In this document: piece by piece, positions 1-6,740 of the stretch
Layout: every line of letters starts with the position of its first letter
How positions within the stretch are numbered: the first letter of the stretch is position 1
Assembly: GCA_963677415.2 (NCBI GenBank)
Contig: CAXXFJ010000022.1
Location: 1-64,000 of the forward strand
Direction of reading: 5' to 3'
Length of the DNA: 64,000 nucleotides
Source of the DNA: JAQUTK01 sp963677415
Lineage (GTDB): Bacteria; Bacteroidota; Bacteroidia; Bacteroidales; JAQUTK01
The notes under the pieces: model-generated
Told to the model about the DNA's origin: nothing
Databases searched by the model: none
What the model saw: only the letters and a program-made list of their open reading frames with translations
Program-made: the position numbers and the translations under genes

Positions 1-164
1 GGATAGACACTCTTTAAAAAAGACGTTTTGATGTTTGAATTGTTGAGTCCATTTATAGGAACAAATTGACTCATAAATATGGATTAAAAATGGCTTTGGG
101 ATACTTCTGACGGCGTTTCTGATGGAAAATCCTTCTGAAATATTTTTTTTATTTATTTTCATTC

Positions 165-350
165 TGCAAAATGGTAGATACCTTGATTTCAATGCACCAA
201 GTGCACCAAGACCTATCTTACAGTATGCTGTAGGTCATGTTGACCTTTCTCTTTTTACTTGCTCGGTTGATAATTGCTTACATTTATATTTGCTCGGAGG
301 CTTTTTGCATACATTTTTATTTGCTAATAGGCCATTTTGTAACCATTTAT
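165..350 (+). repeat. Dispersed intergenic repeat, copy A
   Basis: This noncoding stretch shares a series of short blocks, in the same order, with 452-645 (opposite strand) and 24570-24751 (same strand): 'cagtatgctgta' followed by 'catg', then 'ttgctcgg', then 'ttgcatacatttt', then 'tttgctaataggcc'. 'acagtatgctgt' is a near-palindrome and may form a small hairpin. Copy A carries 'gcaccaagtgcaccaag' where the other copies have 'acaccatctacaccg'. The open frames inside are short and not conserved, so I read it as a noncoding repeat. Its function is unknown. Confidence 0.6.
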
Positions 351-485
351 GAGATTGTTATTAGAGATGGGTTATCAAAGTTTACCACCGTAAACTTTAT
401 GACGGTAAGTTTTACGAGAATAATAAGTAAGAAAATAGCAAATAGCAATGGATAATGGTTACAAAATGGCCTATTAGCAAATAAA
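315..485. repeat. 33-bp perfect inverted repeat with 105-nt loop
   Basis: Positions 315-347 and 453-485 are exact reverse complements over 33 bases, with the core 'ttgctaataggccatttt'. They are the facing ends of dispersed repeat copies A and B. The loop (348-452) holds further short repeats around 'accgtaaacttt' and 'acggtaagtttt'. If transcribed, it would fold into a long hairpin. Confidence 0.75.
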
Positions 486-645
486 ACTGTATTCAAATTA
501 GGAAGAGCAATGTTTTTTTGAAGGAGTTCAAATGCCATACAGTATACTGAAAGGCATGTTCCGGTGTAGATGGTGTAGATAAATAGTACTTTTTTACTGA
601 ATGTAAATTCGGAATTCAAAAAACAACAGAGGTGGCAATAACCTC
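452..645 (-). repeat. Dispersed intergenic repeat, copy B (inverted)
   Basis: Read on the minus strand, this segment is clearly homologous to 24570-24751. Shared blocks are 'ctctgttgttttttgaatt', 'gtaaaaaagtactatttatc', 'tacaccatctacaccg', 'cagtatactgtatggcat', 'caaaaaaacattgctc' and 'tttgctaataggcc'. The similarity covers about 180 bases with scattered differences and crosses no gene. The 90-aa open frame inside it on the minus strand is not kept in copy C, so I do not call it a gene. Confidence 0.65.
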
Positions 646-660
646 TCCTCTCTGAATTAA

Positions 661-700
661 ATAAACCTTCAAAGAATAAACTCCTTCTGTTTAAATCGAT
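661..700. repeat. Direct repeat of a gene 3' end, left copy
   Basis: These 40 bases ('accttcaaagaataaactcc...gtttaaatcgat') repeat 1296-1335 in the same orientation with only a few differences. The right copy is the 3' end of the CDP-alcohol phosphatidyltransferase gene (residues IDLNRRSLF). On the minus strand the left copy still reads IDLNRRSLFFEG. The two copies bracket the acetyltransferase gene. Confidence 0.7.
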
Positions 701-722
701 CTTGCCAAGTAACTATGAATGT

Positions 723-1211
723 TTAATCACATTTATGATATGCAATACGAGGTGTGCCATTGGATATATAAATAATACCGCATTCTTCAAAACCATGCTT
801 TTTTAAGATAGACTGCATGATCGTATTGTCATGATGTGTATCTGCTCTAATGTTTTTGCATTGTGTAAAGCACCATTGAATACATTTGTCTGAAACGCCT
901 TTTTCTTTTCCGGAAGAAGCCAATCGGTGAATGGTTCCGTATGGGTAGTCATTTAACCATTTCCCATTATCAATACGGGTGTATGTAGGGTCGTCCCCGA
1001 TAATAAAGCAAAATGTACCGACTATTTCACCGTTTTCATTCTCGCAGACAAAGCTGTGATCATTGCTAATCTCTTGTCTAATGAGTTCTTCTGAAGGATA
1101 GCCGTTTATCCATTGATTGGAGTTGCCCTGTTCTTGCATAAATCTTCTGGCACGTTCATAGATGCCCATTACTGAGTTCAGGTCTTTGATTTCTGAGGCT
1201 CGGATATTCAT
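723..1211 (-). CDS. GNAT-family N-acetyltransferase
   Basis: The protein has 162 residues from the ATG at 1211 (MNIRASEIKDLNSVMGIYERAR). The frame is open for 33 codons further upstream, but those have unrelated, low-complexity character and overlap the neighbouring gene, so I chose the start at the classic GNAT N-terminus. The pattern is that of a small-molecule GNAT: an N-terminal beta-strand/helix, a central strand 'VCENENGEIVGTFCFIIG', 'YGTIHRLASSGKEKGVSDKCIQ' as the acetyl-CoA loop region, and a C-terminal 'DTHHDNTIMQSILKKHGFEECG', very typical of the family. It would transfer acetyl from acetyl-CoA to an amine; the substrate is unknown. It lies between two direct copies of the 3' end of the upstream gene, which suggests it was inserted there. 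Confidence 0.85.
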   Translation of the reverse strand: MNIRASEIKDLNSVMGIYERARRFMQEQGNSNQWINGYPSEELIRQEISNDHSFVCENENGEIVGTFCFIIGDDPTYTRIDNGKWLNDYPYGTIHRLASSGKEKGVSDKCIQWCFTQCKNIRADTHHDNTIMQSILKKHGFEECGIIYISNGTPRIAYHKCD

Positions 1212-1295
1212 AGTCACATTATTTGAGATAAGAAGTCTCAAAAATAGATACTTATTCGCATATAATGGATGATATGTAATAAGAAATTGAGCGAA

Positions 1296-1335
1296 AAAAC
1301 CTTCAAACAAATAAACTCCTTCTATTTAAATCGAT
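1296..1335. repeat. Direct repeat of a gene 3' end, right copy
   Basis: This is the partner of 661-700. It overlaps the last codons and stop of the CDP-alcohol phosphatidyltransferase gene. Confidence 0.7.
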
Positions 1336-1830
1336 ATTATCCTCCGTAATAATTATGATCAACTCCTCAAGTGCAGCAATTACTGCAATCCCCAGAAGTA
1401 CGGGGATAAAGCTATTGTTCATGGTAACCATTATAATTGGAACTGCAAAAAAGACTATCAGACCTGTGGCTTTATTTGCAATGGTATGCAGGAAGACGAT
1501 CTTGCCAAACTTTATCCTGGACACAATAACCGAAAGCAGTTTAATACCCAACACAACCAAAAAGAAGAGCAGGTTTTCATCCAATACCCATCGATACTTG
1601 AAGTACAATACGATGAAGATTACGATATGGAAAACAATATCTGCGATAGAATCAAGTTTTGCTCCGGCTGCTGTGACCATATTATATCTTCTGGCAATGT
1701 AGCCATCGGCCACATCTGAAAGGCCGGCAATGAGAAACAGACTCAAAAAGATTGGTGTTGAATTCATCACAGTCAGCAAAACAAACGAAATAATTATCCT
1801 GGAAAGCGAAATCAGATTTGGAATATTCAT
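1303..1830 (-). CDS. CDP-alcohol phosphatidyltransferase family protein
   Basis: This is a 175-aa integral membrane enzyme of the PgsA/PssA type, which moves a phosphatidyl group from a CDP-alcohol such as CDP-diacylglycerol to an alcohol acceptor. The full family signature D-x2-DG-x2-AR-x8-G-x3-D-x3-D is present from about residue 39: 'DVADGYIARRYNMVTAAG' followed by 'AKLDSIADI'. About five hydrophobic helices surround it. The length is normal for the shorter members. The last ten codons are duplicated at 661-700, downstream of the neighbouring acetyltransferase. The acceptor alcohol cannot be read from the sequence, so no gene symbol is given. Confidence 0.9.
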   Translation of the reverse strand: MNIPNLISLSRIIISFVLLTVMNSTPIFLSLFLIAGLSDVADGYIARRYNMVTAAGAKLDSIADIVFHIVIFIVLYFKYRWVLDENLLFFLVVLGIKLLSVIVSRIKFGKIVFLHTIANKATGLIVFFAVPIIMVTMNNSFIPVLLGIAVIAALEELIIIITEDNIDLNRRSLFV

Positions 1831-2086
1831 AATGTATAGTGGTTGTTTTCATACACACGGTTCTGTCAAGAATCGGGATCACTGTCTTAGTTACCTTTTG
1901 GCATCTCTTTCTGTTTGATCCGCACTTGGATTCTCCTGTCTGAGTTACCACGCATATATTTGGAATTCTATATTCTCATCATCAAGAATATCATACGATT
2001 ATATTCATTGTTTTGCTTATTATGAGCATGTTGACTTTACAAAGTAATAGAAAAGAAGTGGAATATCCAAACTATTATATATCTTT
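1831..2086. other. Intergenic region, no gene seen
   Basis: This is the divergent spacer between the phosphatidyltransferase and the ATPase gene. Open frames here are short and unconvincing. A Bacteroidetes-type -7 box, TATCTTTG, lies at 2080-2087, ahead of the ATPase gene, with no clear -33 partner. Confidence 0.4.
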
Positions 2087-2115
2087 GTAACCACAGTAAC
2101 AGTTACACGTGTAAC
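2087..2115. promoter_or_regulatory. Candidate operator: perfect 14-bp palindrome plus GTAAC repeats
   Basis: Positions 2102-2115 read GTTACACGTGTAAC, a perfect palindrome. Two further GTAAC words stand at 2087-2091 and 2096-2100. The cluster lies directly after a -7-like box and ends 13 bases before the ATG at 2129, so it sits in the 5' leader. The purine stretch 'gggaga' at about 2121-2126 is an unusually SD-like site for this phylum. A repressor site is the simplest reading, by inference. Confidence 0.45.
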
Positions 2116-2128
2116 GAAAAGGGAGAGT

Positions 2129-3451
2129 ATGAAATTTTACAATAGAACAAACGAATTAGCGGAGCTGCTACGAATACAGAATTTATCGTTCAGTGACCAT
2201 TCTCGTCTAACAGTTGTTACCGGGAGAAGAAGAATCGGCAAAACAAGCCTCATTATGAAGTCGGTTGAAAATCTACCGACTGTGTATCTATTTGTTGGCC
2301 GAAAAAGTGAAGCGACGCTTTGTTCTGAGTTTATTCCGATTATCAGTCAATCGCTTGATACATTTGTTCCTGTGGAAATACGCACCTTTCGATCACTGTT
2401 CCAATATCTAATGGAGCTAGCTTCACAAAAACCGTTCAGTCTTGTCATTGACGAATTTCAGGAGTTTTACAACATCAATGAATCAGTATATAGTGACATG
2501 CAAAATATCTGGGATACCTACCGCAAAAAATCGAAAATGAATTTGATTGTGTCGGGTTCTGTTTATTCGTTGATGCAGAAAATATTCCAGAATAATAAAG
2601 AGCCTCTATTTGGTAGAGCAGATAATATCATCAAACTATCCGCATTTGATTTGATTACGCTAAAAGATATTATGCGTGATTACTATCCCAATTATACCAA
2701 TGATGATTTGCTTGCCTTCTATACTTTTACAGGTGGAGTTCCCAAATATGTTGAATTATTATGTGATAACATCACATTGAGTATAAATGAGATGATTGGC
2801 TTTATGGTTCGAGAAAACTCTCCATTTACGGATGAAGGGAAAACTCTTCTGATAGAAGAGTTTGGGAAAAACTATGCGACCTATTTTTCGATCTTAAGTG
2901 CCATTTCAGGTGGTGTTAATACGCAACCCGAAATAGAAGCTGCACTTGGAGATAAAAGCATAGGTGGGCAAATCAAACGATTGATTGAGGATTACAACAT
3001 CATTGTCCGTCAACGTCCCATATTGGCAAAAGAGGGGAGTCAAGCTGTCCGATATGAAATACAGGATAACTTTATCCGATTTTGGTTCAACTATTTCGAT
3101 CGCCATCGTTCCATGATAGAGATAAAGAACTTCATTGGACTGCAGTCTATCATCAAATCCGACTATCCTACCTATTCGGGCATCATGTTGGAAAGATACT
3201 TCAAACAACAGTTTGCCGAAAGTTTCCAATATCGTGCTATTGGTTCGTGGTGGGAACCTAAAGGCAATCTGAATGAAATTGATATTGTCGCCCTGAAATT
3301 GGAGAAAAACCAAGCGGTTGTGGCAGAAGTAAAACGACAAAAGAAAAATTTCAAGCCTGAACTACTTGCAGCAAAGGTAGAGCATCTTAAGAATAAGCTG
3401 TTGCCTAAGTATCAAGTTGAGATGATTTGTTTGTCGTTGGAAGATATATAA
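2129..3451 (+). CDS. AAA/P-loop ATPase with C-terminal DUF234 (PD-(D/E)XK-like) domain
   Basis: The protein has 440 residues. The N-terminal ATPase of the 'archaeal-type' AAA group has Walker A 'GRRRIGKTS' at residues 32-40 and Walker B 'LVIDEF' at 105-110. A winged-helix stretch follows, then a C-terminal DUF234 region ('RYEIQDNFIRFWFNYF' into 'NEIDIVAL...VVAEVKRQ'). D385, E400 and K402 form the D-x(n)-E-x-K pattern of PD-(D/E)XK nucleases, so a nuclease activity is possible. Proteins of this type are common in Bacteroidales and archaea, and their biological role is mostly unproven. It ends 23 bases before the nuclease-STAND gene on the same strand, so the two may be co-transcribed. A palindromic candidate operator precedes it. 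Confidence 0.85.
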   Translation: MKFYNRTNELAELLRIQNLSFSDHSRLTVVTGRRRIGKTSLIMKSVENLPTVYLFVGRKSEATLCSEFIPIISQSLDTFVPVEIRTFRSLFQYLMELASQKPFSLVIDEFQEFYNINESVYSDMQNIWDTYRKKSKMNLIVSGSVYSLMQKIFQNNKEPLFGRADNIIKLSAFDLITLKDIMRDYYPNYTNDDLLAFYTFTGGVPKYVELLCDNITLSINEMIGFMVRENSPFTDEGKTLLIEEFGKNYATYFSILSAISGGVNTQPEIEAALGDKSIGGQIKRLIEDYNIIVRQRPILAKEGSQAVRYEIQDNFIRFWFNYFDRHRSMIEIKNFIGLQSIIKSDYPTYSGIMLERYFKQQFAESFQYRAIGSWWEPKGNLNEIDIVALKLEKNQAVVAEVKRQKKNFKPELLAAKVEHLKNKLLPKYQVEMICLSLEDI

Positions 3452-3474
3452 GACCTTAAATACGAAAAATAATT

Positions 3475-4236
3475 ATGTCGCTTCTCCCTAATAAACCTAT
3501 AGCATACCATACATCTCTTGATGATAGACGATTTGAAGAGTTTGTTAAAGATTTGTATCATCAAGACATTCAAGAAGGACTTTTTGGAAATAAGTTTGAT
3601 GCAATAACTCTTTTGGATGGGATTAAAGAACAAGGACGCGATTGCGTTCTGCATAAAAAAGGGAAGAATGTTGGTGTTATACAGTGTAAGCGATACAAAA
3701 GTAGTTTGAATAAACCCGAATCTTCAAGAGAGATTATCAAGTTTTGTTTATACTCGATTATATATCCTGAATTTATATCTGACATAGATAGTTTTGAGTA
3801 TCATTTTGTGTGTTCAAGTTACTTTAATAATCCTACAGCATTATTTTTGCAAAATTTCTCTGCTGAAATTCTTCAAGAAAAGGATTTAGAAGGTTGGATA
3901 AATCAAGTAATACAGGAGAATAAAACGCTTGCAAATATTGATTTGACTAAAATTAAGAGCCCGTTATATGAAATATTGTCAAATATCAATATTATCCCAA
4001 TAATTGGAACTGATTTAGATCGGAAATTATCTCTTGCTCACAACAAGAATCTTTATGCTGAATATTTTGAAGTCAAAACAGTTATTGATACTACAGAATT
4101 AACGCCAATTACAGAGGCATTGAATAACCTTCAGAAGCCTAAGTTAATTGTAAGCGTCTCCGCAATACCATCTTGCATGGTAATATCTAGCCAATTACTT
4201 TTGTCTTCTAAAAAGACGAAAGATGAACAACTCTGA
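3475..4236 (+). pseudogene. N-terminal fragment of nuclease-STAND NTPase, cut by IS66
   Basis: Residues 1-225 are native, up to the IS66 insertion after position 4149; the remaining codons to 4236 run into the element. The fragment holds an Mrr-like PD-(D/E)XK endonuclease domain: conserved 'FEEFVKDLY' at residues 20-28, D56 in 'GRDCVLH', and Q70-x-K72 in 'IQCKRYK'. If the IS and one copy of the 8-bp duplication are removed, the frame continues exactly (…QKPKLI then YSHDLLEELDN…) into 6741-10273. So this is one gene of at least 1,402 codons with nuclease, STAND NTPase and long helical C-terminal parts. That is the architecture of AVAST-like and related NACHT/nSTAND defence proteins, which sense phage proteins and degrade DNA. 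It is presumably inactive now. Confidence 0.85.
4142..4149. repeat. Left 8-bp target-site duplication of IS66
   Basis: The sequence 'agttaatt' directly precedes the IS66 left end at 4150. The identical octamer follows the right end at 6733-6740. Eight bases is the usual IS66 duplication, which shows a simple transposition into the defence gene. Confidence 0.95.
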
Positions 4237-4633
4237 TTTATATTCGAAATTACTAGAGGATTACAAACGCGCATTGTGTAGCTGTGACATACCCTTGTAT
4301 GATTATTGTTTGATGTATCACATAAGCTATAACAGTCTTCAGGCATGGATGCGCAAACAAGACCTGACGCTCAAAGATTTCGATCCGGCACCTCGTTACG
4401 ATGACAATTTAGATTCAGTCCCATGCCATTTAGGAATAACGGAGTCATCGCAGCATATTTATCCACTGTCGTTTCATGCATCCCCAGTTGAAGAAAAATT
4501 TGTCTGTGAGCAGATTCCATCCTGTATTAAAGGAGTGAAAATCACCTACCCTAACGGGATGGCAGTCTCCATAGAAGATGTCACGGCAAAGGAACTAGCC
4601 ACATTGCTCCTCTCATGCAATACCGGTTACTAG
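4223..4633 (+). CDS. tnpA: IS66 accessory protein TnpA
   Basis: This 136-aa protein is the first gene of the IS66 element. The N-terminal 50 residues (YKRALCSCDIPLYDYCLMYH, then ISYNSLQAWMRKQ) form a helix-turn-helix like that of IS66 orf1 and IS3 orfA proteins. The C-terminal part has 'GVKITYPNGMAVSIEDVTAK', the typical 'v.i.ypnG..v.i' ending of this family. It is needed with TnpB for transposition in studied IS66 elements. One base separates its stop from the tnpB start. A truncated identical copy begins at 10347. Confidence 0.85.
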   Translation: MNNSDLYSKLLEDYKRALCSCDIPLYDYCLMYHISYNSLQAWMRKQDLTLKDFDPAPRYDDNLDSVPCHLGITESSQHIYPLSFHASPVEEKFVCEQIPSCIKGVKITYPNGMAVSIEDVTAKELATLLLSCNTGY

Positions 4634-4634
4634 G

Positions 4635-4994
4635 ATGTTCGCACTTACAGAATCCATGAGTTACCACCTCTGTTCGCATGATGTGGATATGCGTAAAGGG
4701 ATCTATTCCTTGTATCAGTTAGTCAAGTCCGACATGAAACGCAACCCCTTGTCCGGGGAAGTTTTTCTGTTTGTGAGCAAAAACAGAACCACCATAAAGA
4801 TACTTCATTGGGAACATGGCGGATTTATTTTATATCAGAAGAAACTTGAGAAAGGTACTTTCGAGATACCCCTTTTTAACCCATTCAGTGGTCAATACGA
4901 GATGAAATGGAGCACCTTCGTTTTAATAATGGAGGGCGTCTATATTCATTCGGCAAAATACAGAAAACGGTTCGATATTGATTTAATACGTTGA
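4635..4994 (+). CDS. tnpB: IS66 accessory protein TnpB
   Basis: This 119-aa protein is the 'IS66 Orf2-like' protein. The hallmarks are all present: 'HDVDMRKGIYSLYQLV' (D-MR-G-d-L-v pattern), 'GEVFLFVSKNRTTIKILHWEHGGFILYQKKLEKGTF' and a C-terminal basic end. The biochemical role is not settled, but it is needed for transposition. It follows tnpA with a one-base gap and precedes tnpC by 73 bases. Confidence 0.92.
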   Translation: MFALTESMSYHLCSHDVDMRKGIYSLYQLVKSDMKRNPLSGEVFLFVSKNRTTIKILHWEHGGFILYQKKLEKGTFEIPLFNPFSGQYEMKWSTFVLIMEGVYIHSAKYRKRFDIDLIR

Positions 4995-5067
4995 TATACA
5001 AATATATAGATAATATTTAATTCCTTGTTTCCTTGGTGAAACAAATGATTATTCGTACCTTTATGGC

Positions 5068-6678
5068 ATGAATTTTAAACGGATTGTAGAACTGCTGGAA
5101 GATCAACTCAGACTTTCTGCTGAAAGAGAAAAAGCTTATTTGGAACAGATAAGCCGTCAGTCCCTTCAGCTTCAGCAACAATCCTTCCAGCTTCAGCAAC
5201 AATCTCTCCAGATAGAATCGTTATCCGCCCAGATCGATAAGCTGACCAGTTCAATCAGCTCACTGGAAGATACGCTTGTCCAAAAGGATGGCGACATACA
5301 AACATTGACCGGCAAGAACCGGGGTCTGAGCAAGCTGCTTTCCAATCCATCGGAAAAGATTGTTCCAAAGGTGGTAAATCAGGCTGTGTCTCCTGAAGCG
5401 AATAGCTCTTCACCTAAAGATCGCGGTAACAACAATGCCAAACGCAAGGAGCATTTTGAATTAGAGGTCGTTCCTCATGATATTTTCCCGAATGATCCCG
5501 GTTTTGATAAAGAGAAAGCCAAAATCATAAGCCATGTGGATTCCATCCGATATGAATATATCCCGCCACGCTTTATCAAGCATCTCTATCATCAGTACAA
5601 CTGCTTGTTTGAGGAAAAGATGTACTTTGCAAAAGCACCGATGGCTCCGCTGCAAAACTCGAACTATGAAGCTTCCTTTATCGCCGGGATGTTGCAACTC
5701 AGATACATCTACTCCATGCCCGTTGAACGGATCGTGAAATTCTTTAATGAATCCGGTTTTGAACTGAACAAAGCAACCGCACACGGTCTGATAAAAAAGT
5801 CTGCCATGATGATGGATCGCCTGGATGAGGTCATGAGAACGGAGATCCTTGGGGACAGCTATTTGTGCATGGACGAAAGCTACTATACCATTCTCGTAAA
5901 AGATAAAAACGAGAAAGGAAAAGGAGTACGCAAAGGATATATATGGGCGGCATTGGCCAATGAGAAAAAACTGATACAATACTTTTATCACGACGGATCA
6001 CGATCAGGTGAAGTGCTGAACAATTATATCGGTGAAGAATATAAAGGAGCCATCCAGTCGGATGGACTGATACACTATAAGGTTTATGAAACAGATACAT
6101 ATCCGGATATCATACGTCTTTCTTGCTTCCAGCATTGCAAACGTAAGTTTCTGGATATTGAAGGAGATGAAGATGCCACGCAAATCATCGATCTTATCAA
6201 CCAGCTATACAGGAAAGAACATCTGATCCAAGAAGAGTGGAGTCCGAATAAAAGACTCAGATACAGAAAAGAATATGCACCGCCCATATTAAAGCAGCTC
6301 AAAAGAAAATTACTGGAGATACAATCCAACCCTGCCACACTTCCCAAGAGTCCACTCTCTATGGCGGTAAACTATATACTGCACGAGTATGACGCATTGT
6401 GCAATTACATAAAAAGGGCTGATTATAAGCTGGACAACAATGCCATCGAACTCTGCATGAGATACATCAGCTTAAGCAGGAGAAACTCGCTGTTTTGTGG
6501 CAGTCATGCGGGAGCAAAGAGATCAGCTTTGATCTACTCGCTGGCGTGTTCCTGCAGGCTACAGGGAATAAACACCTTCGAATACTTCACAGACGTACTC
6601 AATCGGATGGCCTGTATAAGCCCGAACGCTTCAGACGATGTATATAGGGAGCTTCTTCCAAACTACTGGAAAAAATAA
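5068..6678 (+). CDS. tnpC: IS66-family DDE transposase TnpC
   Basis: This 536-aa transposase opens with a leucine-zipper coiled coil containing a Gln-rich tandem repeat (QLQQQSFQLQQQSLQ at about residues 35-49). A linker follows, then the DDE catalytic core. Candidate acidic residues are D in 'CMDESYYT', D in 'AIQSDGLIHY' and E in 'LDNNAIELCMRYIS'. The last belongs to the diagnostic C-terminal block 'NNAIELCMRYISLSRRNSLF', then 'CGSHAGAKRSA'. The length is normal and the frame intact. It cuts and joins the element ends. Confidence 0.95.
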   Translation: MNFKRIVELLEDQLRLSAEREKAYLEQISRQSLQLQQQSFQLQQQSLQIESLSAQIDKLTSSISSLEDTLVQKDGDIQTLTGKNRGLSKLLSNPSEKIVPKVVNQAVSPEANSSSPKDRGNNNAKRKEHFELEVVPHDIFPNDPGFDKEKAKIISHVDSIRYEYIPPRFIKHLYHQYNCLFEEKMYFAKAPMAPLQNSNYEASFIAGMLQLRYIYSMPVERIVKFFNESGFELNKATAHGLIKKSAMMMDRLDEVMRTEILGDSYLCMDESYYTILVKDKNEKGKGVRKGYIWAALANEKKLIQYFYHDGSRSGEVLNNYIGEEYKGAIQSDGLIHYKVYETDTYPDIIRLSCFQHCKRKFLDIEGDEDATQIIDLINQLYRKEHLIQEEWSPNKRLRYRKEYAPPILKQLKRKLLEIQSNPATLPKSPLSMAVNYILHEYDALCNYIKRADYKLDNNAIELCMRYISLSRRNSLFCGSHAGAKRSALIYSLACSCRLQGINTFEYFTDVLNRMACISPNASDDVYRELLPNYWKK

Positions 6679-6732
6679 TCAAAAGAAAAAGAACTTTTGA
6701 ATTTTTCTATACGGTATCGTGGAGACGCTTAC

Positions 6733-6740
6733 AGTTAATT
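6733..6740. repeat. Right 8-bp target-site duplication of IS66
   Basis: 'agttaatt', identical to 4142-4149, stands directly after the right inverted repeat. The host reading frame resumes at 6741 with TAT AGC CAT. Confidence 0.95.

Larger units (their letters stand above)
4150..6732 (+). mobile_element. IS66-family insertion sequence, complete
   Basis: The element is 2,583 bp. Its ends are inverted repeats: it starts GTAAGCGTCTCCGCAATACC and ends with GGAGACGCTTAC (full right end from about 6713). The element carries the three usual genes tnpA, tnpB and tnpC on the plus strand. Identical 8-bp duplications flank it. Its first 273 bases recur at 10274-10546 with no difference seen, so a second copy inserted recently in the same host gene. 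All three frames are open, so the element may still be active. Confidence 0.95.

Noticed and set aside
347..619. 90-aa minus-strand open frame in the left repeat
   Set aside because: It lies wholly inside dispersed repeat copy B and its inverted arm. Copy C, 24 kb away, does not keep the frame.
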